This document shows, piece after piece, positions 14,790-22,345 of a DNA stretch of 25,841 nt. Within the stretch, counting starts at the first letter, position 1, and each line of letters begins with the position of its first letter. The DNA comes from Bacillota bacterium (GTDB taxonomy: Bacteria > Bacillota > Limnochordia > Limnochordales > ZCTH02-B6): contig PKQR01000013.1 in assembly GCA_017578085.1 (NCBI GenBank), positions 1 to 25,841 of the forward strand, given 5' to 3'. The position numbers and the translations under genes are program-made. The notes beneath the pieces were generated by a model that was not told the DNA's origin, ran no database searches, and saw only the letters and a list, made by a program, of their open reading frames with translations.

Positions 14790-17078
14790 ATGGCTTTGCG
14801 CCAGGAAGATCTAAAGGTAACAGCCCGTCCCGAGCAGCGGATGGGCTTCTTGAGCGGCAATGAAATGGCGGCGCTGGCGGCGAGCCAGATCAATTTTCAC
14901 GTCATGGGCTATTACCCCATCACGCCGTCCACGGAAATTGCCGAGCTGTTGAGCGAAATGCAGGCCAACGGCGAGCACGACATCGTGCTCATCCCCGGCG
15001 ACGGGGAGCACGGCGCGGCGGGCATCTGCTACGGCGCCAGCACCGGCGGCGGGCGCGTGTTCAACGCGACCAGCGCCAACGGCCTGCTGTATGCCTTGGA
15101 GCAGCTGCCTGTCCAGTCGGGCACCCGGTTTCCGATGGTGCTCGACCTCGTGACCCGCTCGGTCAGCGGGCCGCTGGACATTCGCGGCGACCACTCGGAC
15201 CTGTATTTCGCGATTCACACGGGCTGGATCGTGCTGCTCGCCCGGGACCCGCAAGCCGTGTACGACATGAACATCATGGCCGTGCGCATCGGCGAGGACC
15301 CGCGGGTGCAGCTGCCGGTCATCGTGGCCTATGACGGCTTCTTCACCAGCCACCAGAAGCGCCGCGTGCACTACTTCGCCCACCGGGAGACGGTGCAGCA
15401 GTTCATCGGGCCCGTGCCGGAGCGCATCACCGCGCTCAACCCGCGGCAGCCGGTCACCATCGGCCCGTATATGAACGACCCGGACTTGATCAACAACAAG
15501 TACCAGCTGCACAGGGCCATGGAGGCGGCCCGCGAGGTCATCGCCGAGGTGTTCGCGGAGTACGCCGAGCTGTCCGGGCGCCACTACCCGGTGGTGGACC
15601 TGTACCGGATGGAGGACGCGGAGGCGGCGGTGCTCTTGCTCAACTCCGCGGCGGAAACCGCCAAGGACGTGGCGGACCGGCTGCGGGAGCAGGGCTTGAA
15701 GGTGGGCGTCATCAGCCCCAACGTCTTGCGGCCGTTCCCGGCGGAAGAGATCCGCAAGGCGTGCCGCAACCTCAAGGCCTTGCTCATCGGCGAGCGGGGC
15801 GACTCCTACGGCTCGGGCGGCGGTCCCTTGACCCACGAAGTCAAGGCGGCCCTCAAGGACGACCCGGACAACAGGACCTTGGTGCTCACCCGCATCTTCG
15901 GCCTGGGCGGCAAGGACTTTTACCCGGACGACGCCGAGGCGTTCTTCCGGCTGGCCCTGGAGGCTGCGGAAACCGGGCGGGTCAAGGTGCGCTTTGACTA
16001 CCACGGCGTGACGCCGGGCGATCCCAACCGGGTACCGCCGCCGGGCACGCCGGTCATCTCCCGGGAAGAGGTCACGGGCCTCGTCCAGGTTGCGCAGGAC
16101 CCCGAGACCGGGCAACTCAAGGTCAAGCTGCCGCCGCCGCGCCAGATGATGGAGCGGCCCAAGCGCATCGCTCCCGGCCACGGGGCGTGCCCCGGCTGCG
16201 GCATCTTCCCGGCCCTCAACCAGTTCCTGGCGGCCCTTGAGGGCGACGTCGTGGTGCTCTACCAGACCGGGTGCGCGATGGTGGTGACCACGGGCTATCC
16301 GTTTACGGCCCACCGGATCACCTACATCCACAACCTGTTCCAAAACGGCGCGCCGACGCTGTCGGGCCTGGTGGAGATGTTCTATGAGCGCAAGCGGCGG
16401 GGCGAGATCGACGCCGGCGAGGACATCACCTTCGTGATGATCACCGGCGACGGCGGCATGGACATCGGCATGGGGCCGGCCATCGGCACCGCCTTGCGCA
16501 ACCACAAGATGATCATCCTCGAGTACGACAACGAGGGCTACATGAACACCGGCAGCCAGCTGTCGTACTCGACGCCCCTCGGGCACCGCACGTCCACGTC
16601 CGAGGTCGGGCCGTACGGGCGGGGCAAGCTGTTCCACCACAAGGACACGCCCATGATCATGGCGGCCACCAACATCCCGTACGTGTTCACGGGCGTGGAG
16701 GCGTTCCCGCAGGACCTGATGCGCAAGGCGGCCAAGGCCCAGTGGTACGCCAAGAACGAGGGCCTGGCCTACGGCAAGGTGCTCATCGCCTGCCCGTTGA
16801 ACTGGCGCAGCGAAGAGCGCCTGGGGACGGCCATCGTGGAGGCGGCGGTCAACTGCTGCTTCTTCCCGCTGTATGAGATCGAGCGGGGCATCACCACCAT
16901 CACGTACAACCCGGAGGAGAAGGGCAAGCGCATCCCGGTCAGCGAGTGGCTCAAGCTGATGGGCAAGACCCGTCACCTCCTGCGGCCGGAGAACAAGGAC
17001 CTGCTCGAGGAGTTCGAGCGGGAAGTGGAGCGGCGCTGGCAGCGGCTCAAGGCCCGCCACGAGCACCCGCTGCTGTAA
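14790..17078 (+). CDS. 2-oxoacid:ferredoxin oxidoreductase, fused alpha-beta subunit
   Basis: Catalytic chain of the same enzyme, 762 residues. The alpha part (about 10-440) begins with GFLSGNEMAALAASQ and YYPITPST (41-48) and contains RGDHSDLYF. The beta part starts near residue 463 with GHGACPGCG and holds the thiamin diphosphate/Mg site GDGGMDIG (553-560) with NEGYMNTG (581-588). TGCAMVVTTGYPF supplies a cysteine near the cluster. All key motifs are present. The ATG at 14790 follows GGGGTGAGG; a GTG at 14781 that overlaps the previous stop codon (GTGA) is a possible alternative start. Both genes of the pair end at a hairpin terminator. The alpha-beta order in one chain is less common than separate subunits. 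Confidence 0.94.
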   Translation: MALRQEDLKVTARPEQRMGFLSGNEMAALAASQINFHVMGYYPITPSTEIAELLSEMQANGEHDIVLIPGDGEHGAAGICYGASTGGGRVFNATSANGLLYALEQLPVQSGTRFPMVLDLVTRSVSGPLDIRGDHSDLYFAIHTGWIVLLARDPQAVYDMNIMAVRIGEDPRVQLPVIVAYDGFFTSHQKRRVHYFAHRETVQQFIGPVPERITALNPRQPVTIGPYMNDPDLINNKYQLHRAMEAAREVIAEVFAEYAELSGRHYPVVDLYRMEDAEAAVLLLNSAAETAKDVADRLREQGLKVGVISPNVLRPFPAEEIRKACRNLKALLIGERGDSYGSGGGPLTHEVKAALKDDPDNRTLVLTRIFGLGGKDFYPDDAEAFFRLALEAAETGRVKVRFDYHGVTPGDPNRVPPPGTPVISREEVTGLVQVAQDPETGQLKVKLPPPRQMMERPKRIAPGHGACPGCGIFPALNQFLAALEGDVVVLYQTGCAMVVTTGYPFTAHRITYIHNLFQNGAPTLSGLVEMFYERKRRGEIDAGEDITFVMITGDGGMDIGMGPAIGTALRNHKMIILEYDNEGYMNTGSQLSYSTPLGHRTSTSEVGPYGRGKLFHHKDTPMIMAATNIPYVFTGVEAFPQDLMRKAAKAQWYAKNEGLAYGKVLIACPLNWRSEERLGTAIVEAAVNCCFFPLYEIERGITTITYNPEEKGKRIPVSEWLKLMGKTRHLLRPENKDLLEEFEREVERRWQRLKARHEHPLL

Positions 17079-17121
17079 GCGGCGCATCAAGAGGGCTCCA
17101 AAAGGATAGGATGACAACACT

Positions 17122-17153
17122 GAAAGCGGCGCCATGCGCCGCTTTCGTGTTTG
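17122..17153 (+). terminator. Hairpin terminator after the oxidoreductase operon
   Basis: GAAAGCGGCGC and its complement (17122-17132, 17136-17146) form an 11-bp stem with a 3-nt loop, about 45 bp after the stop codon. It is followed by GTGTTTG, a weak T tract. The stem is perfect, so it is probably a terminator, and because of its symmetry it may also work in the other direction. Confidence 0.75.
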
Positions 17154-17175
17154 CGGGATATCGTGGCCGCCCCTT

Positions 17176-17206
17176 TTGCCTCGCGGTCATCGCATGATGG
17201 TACAAT
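17176..17206 (+). promoter_or_regulatory. Extended -10 promoter of the MNT gene pair
   Basis: TACAAT (17201-17206) is preceded by TGG, which gives the extended -10 form TGnTACAAT. A weak -35, TTGCCT (17176-17181), lies 19 bp upstream. It is about 50 bp before the nucleotidyltransferase start and just after the terminator of the previous operon. Confidence 0.6.
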
Positions 17207-17255
17207 GTAGGGCGAGGGGTTGCTCCCGCCTGCGGCCGTGACGAGGGAAACCGCC

Positions 17256-17618
17256 ATGGGTGCCGAGGGAGCGAGAGAACCGGTGACCGCTGGCGCCGAA
17301 AACGCACCTCATACTGGCGCGACCGGCATTCCCGACCAAGTCCGGTCGGCCCTGCGCGCGTGCTTCCAAGCGTATCCGTGGGTGAAGCGGGTCCTTGTGT
17401 TCGGCTCGCGTGCGCGGGGCGACGCCGAGGAGCGATCTGACATCGACTTGGCCGTGGAGGCGCCCGGTGCCTCCGAGCACCAATGGCTAGAGCTGTATTT
17501 TGCCATCGAAGAGCTGGACACGTTGTTGAAGATAGACCTCGTCCGTCTTGAGCACGCGTCCGACGAGCTACGCAGGGAGATTCTCTCCCACGGGGTGACG
17601 GTGTATGAGCGAAGCTAA
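17256..17618 (+). CDS. MNT-type nucleotidyltransferase (antitoxin-like)
   Basis: Minimal nucleotidyltransferase of 120 residues. The core is VLVFGSRARGDAEERSDIDLAV: GSRARG at 50-55 and metal-binding D62 and D64, with a third acid D94 in LKIDLV. All three catalytic acids are kept. MNT proteins commonly pair with a HEPN/HI0074 partner. In studied pairs the MNT protein modifies the HEPN toxin with AMP and so acts as the antitoxin. The ATG at 17256 follows GAGGGAA. The first 25 residues are not part of the domain. It overlaps the next gene by 14 bp. Confidence 0.9.
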   Translation: MGAEGAREPVTAGAENAPHTGATGIPDQVRSALRACFQAYPWVKRVLVFGSRARGDAEERSDIDLAVEAPGASEHQWLELYFAIEELDTLLKIDLVRLEHASDELRREILSHGVTVYERS

Positions 17619-17841
17619 ACTTCGCCAGAGCGTGGCCAGCCTCGGCCGGGCGCTGGGCCGGTTGGACGAGGCGTTGCGCGAACCGGACACCAATCCATTG
17701 GCCATCGACGGCACCATCCAGCGCTTTGAGTTTGCGATCGAGCTGTTGTGGAAGACCTTGAAACGGGTACTGGAGCACGAGGGGATCCAGACCCGGACGC
17801 CGCGCGAAGCTCTCCGGGAGGCCTATCAAGCCGGGTGGTGA
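17605..17841 (+). pseudogene. HI0074/HEPN-type nucleotidyltransferase partner, C-terminally truncated
   Basis: 78 residues matching the N-terminal half of the HI0074 family: RFEFAIELLWKTLK near residue 40 and TPREALREAYQAGW at the end. Family members are usually about 130 residues and continue with a segment containing R-N-x-T-x-H-x-Y. Here a TGA follows AGW immediately, and only 70 bp remain before the convergent SDR gene. No recognisable C-terminal half is present in any frame of that stretch. The missing part carries the residues expected for RNase-type HEPN activity, so the protein is probably an inactive or non-toxic remnant. It could still bind the MNT protein. Confidence 0.75.
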
Positions 17842-17911
17842 CCAGCGCCCGTAGGGCGTGCTTGCAGCCAACCCCGCATGTTTGGCGGCCCGCAGCCGAT
17901 TCCCGCCGCTA

Positions 17912-18685
17912 CTACTTGCTCACGTAGCCCCCGTCCACAGCCAAGGCGTAACCGGTGACGAAGGACGCCTTGGGCGAGCAGAGCCAGAGCACGGCCTCAG
18001 CGATCTCTTCGGGCTTGCCCAGCCGGTTCATGGGGTGGAGTCCCGCCACCTGCGCGTAGGCGGCCTTGTCCTTGCCCAACTGCACGCCCCGCTCCATGAC
18101 CATCGGGGTTTCGATGAAGCCCGGGCAGACGGCGTTGATGCGCAGGCCGAGCTCGGCGTACTCCTGCGCCGCGGCCTTGGTCAGGCCGACGACGCCGTGC
18201 TTGGAGGCGGTGTAGGCCGGCGCGTTGGCGAAGCCCACCAGGCCCAGGATGGAGGCCGTGTTGACGATGGCGCCGCCGCCCCGCTTGAGCATCTCGGGGA
18301 TCTCATGCCGCATGCAGCGCCAGACGGCGGTCAGGTTGATGGCGATGACCCGCTCCCACGCCTCTTCGGGATACTCGTGGGTCGGCGCCAGCACGCCTTC
18401 GATGCCGGCGTTGTTGAAGGCGTAGTCCAAGCCGCCCCAGAGCTCCACCGCCCGGCGCACCATGGCGGCCACCTGATCGTCCTTGGTCACGTCGACCTGG
18501 AGAAACTCGGCGGTGCCGCCGGCTTCCCGGATCAGGCGGACGGTCTCCTGGCCGCCGGCCGTGTTGATGTCGGTGACCAGCACCGCAGCTCCTTCGCGGG
18601 CAAAGGCCAGTGCGGTGGCGCGGCCGATACCCCCCGCGGCGCCCGTCACGATGGCGACCTTGCCCTTGGCCCATCCGTTGGTCAC
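17912..18685 (-). CDS. Short-chain dehydrogenase/reductase (SDR), classical type
   Basis: NAD(P)-dependent oxidoreductase of 257 residues. Seen: TGAAGGIG (14-21) for the nucleotide, D65 in VDV, NNAG (91-94) and the catalytic set S145, Y158 and K162 (YTASK), then the PGFIETPM loop. An aspartate after the second strand (VTDIN, near residue 39) favours NAD over NADP. The GTG at 18685 is preferred because AAGGAGGT lies 8 bp upstream; the longer frame to 18895 has no such site. The substrate is unknown. It resembles the glucose or 3-oxoacyl dehydrogenase group. It has its own upstream region with the phased TGTCCC array. Confidence 0.92.
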   Translation of the reverse strand: MTNGWAKGKVAIVTGAAGGIGRATALAFAREGAAVLVTDINTAGGQETVRLIREAGGTAEFLQVDVTKDDQVAAMVRRAVELWGGLDYAFNNAGIEGVLAPTHEYPEEAWERVIAINLTAVWRCMRHEIPEMLKRGGGAIVNTASILGLVGFANAPAYTASKHGVVGLTKAAAQEYAELGLRINAVCPGFIETPMVMERGVQLGKDKAAYAQVAGLHPMNRLGKPEEIAEAVLWLCSPKASFVTGYALAVDGGYVSK

Positions 18686-18735
18686 GTAAAATACCTCCTT
18701 GCGGCGGAATTGCATGACGTTTGCCGCTTCCATTG

Positions 18736-18855
18736 TGTCCCGGCCGGGGAGAAGGCGGTACGGTCCATCGTCCCGGGCCGCGGGGCGCGAATGTCCCCCA
18801 AGTTGGAGGCAGCTTGTCCCCCGTGGCCAAGGACACCTGTCCCGGCCTCGGGACA
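18736..18855. repeat. Phased TGTCCC box array B, upstream of the SDR gene
   Basis: On the plus strand CGTCCC at 18769 and TGTCCC at 18792, 18815 and 18838 are separated by exactly 23 bp each. GGACA-CC-TGTCC (18831-18842) and TGTCCCG-GCCT-CGGGACA (18838-18855) are inverted repeats. A further unphased TGTCCC at 18736 overlaps a possible -10 element (CACAAT, minus strand). The first phased box is 84 bp upstream of the SDR start codon, against 80 bp for array A and doxX. Outside the hexamers the units differ. I see no terminator for the preceding synthetase gene in this gap. Confidence 0.65.
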
Positions 18856-18942
18856 CTTTCCCGGCCCGGTCCCTGCAGGCCATTCCGGCGCCCACGTCCT
18901 CGGCGTCCAGGCCCCTGACACCTGAGCACCCCGGCCGGCGGG

Positions 18943-21648
18943 TCAGTGCACCCGCACGCGGGCGTCGAGGACGAGCGCCCCTTGGCCGGCCGGCAACAGG
19001 CGGACGGGGTTGAGGTCGACGGTGAGGATGTCGGGGATCTCTTCGACCATGCGGGACAGGCGCAAGAGCACCTCTTCGGCCGCGGCCGCGTCGGCTGGGG
19101 GCTGGCCGCGAAAGCCTGCCAAAAGCCGCCAGCCGCGGATGGCGCGCACCATCTCGTGGGCGTCCCGGTCGGTGAGGGGCGTGATGCGGAACACCACGTC
19201 GCCCAGCACCTCCACCGCCGTGCCGCCGAGACCGAAGGCGATCACCGGGCCAAAGGTCGGGTCATGGGTGACGCCCGCGAAGGTGTCGATGCCTTCAGGC
19301 GCCATCTTTTGCACCAGCACCCCGTCCATAGCCTCGAGCATGTCCCGCCTTGCCAGTTCCTCCCGCATGGCCCGCACCGCCCGGCGCACGCCGGCCTCGT
19401 CGTTTATGTTGAGATGTACCCCCTGCCACTCGGTCTTATGCACCAGGGTGGCGGAGGCGAGCTTTACGGCCACGGGGTAGCCGAGCGCTTGCGCGCACCG
19501 GACGGCTTCGTCCTCGTTCGAGGCAAAGCGCGCCGGCGGCCGCGGGAGGCCGAAAGCCTCGAGGAGCCGGTCCACCTCCTCCGGCAGAAGCCACCCGCCG
19601 CCCCGGCGCCGGGCTTCCCGGCAGACCGCCCTCCCGGCGGCCGGGTCGACACCGGGGAGAGCGGGGATGGTGCCCAATGGTGTCTCGCGCCAGGCGGCGT
19701 AGCGGACGGCGCGGGCCAGGGCGTGGGCCGCCGACTCGGGGAAGCGGTATACGGGCCGGATCGCCGGCTCTTGACCCGGCGGGGAGATGGGCTGCGCGGT
19801 CATGAAGCAGGAGACGATGGGCTTGTCCGGTCGCTTAGCCCGGGCCGCGGCCACGGCCTGGGCCACGTCGGGCACCGCTGCGGCCCGCGTCGGCACGCAG
19901 ATGACAATGACAGCGTCGCAGGCGTCGCTCTCCAGCAGGATCTCGAGGCACCGGCGGTATTCTCCCGCCGTCGCCCCGGCGATCATGTCCACGGGGTTGG
20001 CCGTGCTGGCCGCGGGCGGCAAGAGGGCCTTGAAGCGCTCTTGGACGTTCCCGGGCAGGGTGGGCAACGACAGCCCTTCGCCTTCGCACACGTCCGCGCA
20101 CAGGATGGCCGGCCCGCCGGCGTTGGTCAGGATGGCCACCCGGTTTCCCTTGGGCAGCGGCTGGTGCGCGATGAGCGCCGCCACGTCGAACATCTCCTGC
20201 AAGGTGCGGGTGCGGATGACCCCCGACTGCCGGAAGAGCGCGTCCACCACCGCGTCGTCGTTGGCCAGGGCGGCGGTATGGGAGCCCGCGGCCCGCTGGC
20301 CCGCGGGCGTGCGGCCGCTCTTGACGGCGATGATGGGCTTGCGCCGGCCGACCCGCCGGGCGAGGCGCGCGAAGCGGCGCGGGTTGCCAAAAGACTCCAG
20401 GTACAGCAGGATCGCCTTGGTGCCTTCGTCCTCCTCCCACCACTGCAGGAGGTCGTTGCCGGAGACGTCCGCCTTGTTGCCGACGCTCACGAAGCTTGAG
20501 AAACCGATGCCCAGCTCCCGGGCGTACTCGAGCACCGCGAGCCCCAAGGCCCCGCTCTGGGACGACATGGCCAGGTTTCCCGGCTGCACCGGCGTGGCGG
20601 CAAACGTGGCGTTGAGCCGGACGTCCGGGTGGCAGTGGATGAGGCCCAGGCAGTTAGGGCCGATCATGCGCATGCCCGACCCCCGCACCAGGTCCACCAG
20701 CTGCTTTTGGGCCTCGGCTCCCTCCGGCCCGGTTTCGGCGAAACCGGCCGTGAGCACGATCAGGGCCCGCACGCCCTTTTGGGCGCACTGCCGCACCACG
20801 TCCAAGACGGCCCCCGTGGGCACCGCCACCACCGCGAGGTCCACCGGGCCGGGGATGTCCAGCACCGACGGGTAGGCCGGGACGGACATGACAAAGGAAG
20901 CCTTGGGATTCACCGGGTAGACCGGGCCTTGGAAGTTGGACGCGATCAGGTTGGCCAGGACCTGGGCGCCGATGCGGCTGGGATCCCGGGAGGCCCCGAT
21001 GACGGCCACCGAGCGGGGATGAAAGAATGCGTAGAGCGACGCCCGGGTGGCGATGCGGTCCCGAGCCTCCATTTGCTGGACCCCGGCTTCGGTGGGCACC
21101 AGGGGCAGCTGGATGTACCAGCCGTCGGGGCCTTGGCCTTTCTGGACGGTGAAGCCGCTGGTGGCGAACACGTGGAGCATGTCCGTGTTCTCGCCCATGA
21201 CGAAGGCTTCCAGGGCCGTGAGGCCCTGCTCCAGCGCATGCATGGCCAGCCGCTCCAGAAGCAGCGTGCCGATGCCGCGCCCCTGGTAGGCGTCTTCGAC
21301 GAGAAACGCGACCTCGGCCACGTCGGGGCGGTGGGTGTGGCTGTAGCTGCCGACGGCCACCACCTGCTCCTGGCCCTTGGGGCCGACGGTGACCACCAGG
21401 CTCAAGCCGCTCTGCTCGTTTCCGGGGGCGATGAGCCGCCGGGCCGCGTCGGGATCGCCCGGGGCGACGCCGTGGAAGAAACGGAAAAACCGGGCCGTGT
21501 CGGAGCTGCGGCGGAGCAGCTCCTGCACGGCCGGGAGATCGCCGGGACGGGCGCGGCGCAGGTACGCCGGGCGCCCGTCCCGCAGCAGGACCGGACCGTC
21601 CAGGTAAGGGGCCTGGGGAATGGGCAGCGGGTAGCGGGCGCCCGTCAC
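18943..21648 (-). CDS. ADP-forming acyl-CoA synthetase with N-terminal GNAT acetyltransferase domain
   Basis: Bifunctional protein of 901 residues. The N-terminal GNAT domain (about 25-185) has the acetyl-CoA loop YQGRGIGTLLLERL (121-134). A CoA-binding domain follows (FFHPRSVAVIGASRDP near 208), then the CoA-ligase part with SQSGALG (363-369), E418 and the phosphohistidine H457 (GSHTAALAND). NPVDM and a C-terminal ATP-grasp domain (VAVKLAS near 700, FGPVIAFGLGGTAVEVLGDV) complete the ligase. It should interconvert acyl-CoA + ADP + Pi and acid + CoA + ATP. In E. coli PatZ the order is reversed (GNAT at the C-terminus). All key residues seem intact. The GTG start lies 18 bp after the doxX copy 2 stop and has a weak binding site. 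An alternative role is protein lysine acetylation. Confidence 0.92.
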   Translation of the reverse strand: MTGARYPLPIPQAPYLDGPVLLRDGRPAYLRRARPGDLPAVQELLRRSSDTARFFRFFHGVAPGDPDAARRLIAPGNEQSGLSLVVTVGPKGQEQVVAVGSYSHTHRPDVAEVAFLVEDAYQGRGIGTLLLERLAMHALEQGLTALEAFVMGENTDMLHVFATSGFTVQKGQGPDGWYIQLPLVPTEAGVQQMEARDRIATRASLYAFFHPRSVAVIGASRDPSRIGAQVLANLIASNFQGPVYPVNPKASFVMSVPAYPSVLDIPGPVDLAVVAVPTGAVLDVVRQCAQKGVRALIVLTAGFAETGPEGAEAQKQLVDLVRGSGMRMIGPNCLGLIHCHPDVRLNATFAATPVQPGNLAMSSQSGALGLAVLEYARELGIGFSSFVSVGNKADVSGNDLLQWWEEDEGTKAILLYLESFGNPRRFARLARRVGRRKPIIAVKSGRTPAGQRAAGSHTAALANDDAVVDALFRQSGVIRTRTLQEMFDVAALIAHQPLPKGNRVAILTNAGGPAILCADVCEGEGLSLPTLPGNVQERFKALLPPAASTANPVDMIAGATAGEYRRCLEILLESDACDAVIVICVPTRAAAVPDVAQAVAAARAKRPDKPIVSCFMTAQPISPPGQEPAIRPVYRFPESAAHALARAVRYAAWRETPLGTIPALPGVDPAAGRAVCREARRRGGGWLLPEEVDRLLEAFGLPRPPARFASNEDEAVRCAQALGYPVAVKLASATLVHKTEWQGVHLNINDEAGVRRAVRAMREELARRDMLEAMDGVLVQKMAPEGIDTFAGVTHDPTFGPVIAFGLGGTAVEVLGDVVFRITPLTDRDAHEMVRAIRGWRLLAGFRGQPPADAAAAEEVLLRLSRMVEEIPDILTVDLNPVRLLPAGQGALVLDARVRVH

Positions 21649-21666
21649 CGGTCCGCCACCGGCCCC

Positions 21667-22203
21667 TCACCGGGTCCTGACCGGTCCCCAAGGCGTGCCG
21701 AGCTTGGGCAGGAGCCACCGGTCAAGGCCGTACCAGCCGGCAACTTTCCACGCCAGCATCAGCAGGATGGCGATGGTGTACAGGAGCGGGTTGGTGCTGG
21801 CCGTACCGGCCATCATGAAGTTGAAGTTCATGAAACCGCCAAAGAACGCCGCGATGCCGGTGAAGGCCCCGAGGATCAGGGCGATGCCGACCAGGATCTC
21901 GCCGAAGACGACCAGCTTGGCGAACCAGGTGTAGTGGCCGCCCTCCAGGAGAAACTCGATGAAGCTCCGGTACCAGTCATAGGCGATGGGCGCCCTGGGT
22001 TCCGTCACGACGGCGTTCCGCCAGAAACCCTGCAGCGCGGCGCCCGTGTCCATCCACGCCGGGTTGCCGAGCTTGCCCCACCCGGACCGGAACCACACCC
22101 AGCCCAGGTAGATCCGCAGGAGCGTCCACAGCCAGGCAAAGCGGGTTGTGCCAAACAGCTCTCGCGCCAGACGATTTTCAGGCACTTCCACCATTGTCGC
22201 CAT
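21667..22203 (-). CDS. DoxX/DoxD-like membrane protein (copy 2)
   Basis: 178 residues, four hydrophobic helices, clear paralogue of copy 1 (5971-6549) with the shared blocks LRIYLGWVWFRSGWGKLGNPAWM, GGHYTWFAKLVVFGE and LAWKVAGWYGLDRWLLPKLGTPW. The ATG at 22203 is preferred over the GTG at 22212, which lies inside the AGGAGGTG binding site. It is the first gene of a transcript with the acyl-CoA synthetase, 18 bp apart. A strong hairpin (22220-22248) ends just before the binding site. The function is as uncertain as for copy 1. The pairing with an acyl-CoA synthetase rather than with sulfur genes argues against a simple thiosulfate-oxidation role. Confidence 0.88.
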   Translation of the reverse strand: MATMVEVPENRLARELFGTTRFAWLWTLLRIYLGWVWFRSGWGKLGNPAWMDTGAALQGFWRNAVVTEPRAPIAYDWYRSFIEFLLEGGHYTWFAKLVVFGEILVGIALILGAFTGIAAFFGGFMNFNFMMAGTASTNPLLYTIAILLMLAWKVAGWYGLDRWLLPKLGTPWGPVRTR

Positions 22204-22219
22204 CACGCACACCTCCTGG

Positions 22220-22248
22220 CCGCGGCCCGTGATCCCAGTGGGCCGCGG
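22220..22248 (-). promoter_or_regulatory. Hairpin next to the doxX copy 2 ribosome binding site
   Basis: CCGCGGCCC and GGGCCGCGG (22220-22228, 22240-22248) form a perfect 9-bp stem with an 11-nt loop. The stem ends only two bases before AGGAGG on the minus strand. There is no T tract. It may limit or expose the binding site; no known riboswitch class is recognised. A palindrome GCGCCCGGGCGC follows upstream at 22262-22273. Confidence 0.45.
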
Positions 22249-22345
22249 GCTTTCGCAGCCAGCGCCCGGGCGCCGGCTCCTTCACTTCCGTTATCGCCAG
22301 CCGCCCGGGACGGTTAAAGAGACGTTCATCCCGTCGTTGGACCGG

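Noticed and set aside
14811..17135. Long open frame (about 774 codons) on the minus strand opposite the alpha-beta oxidoreductase gene
   Set aside because: It is the antisense of a gene with complete family motifs; its own product is Val/Arg/His-rich without any domain.
18946..20499. Long plus-strand open frame opposite the acyl-CoA synthetase
   Set aside because: Antisense shadow; the minus-strand gene has intact GNAT, CoA-ligase and ATP-grasp motifs.
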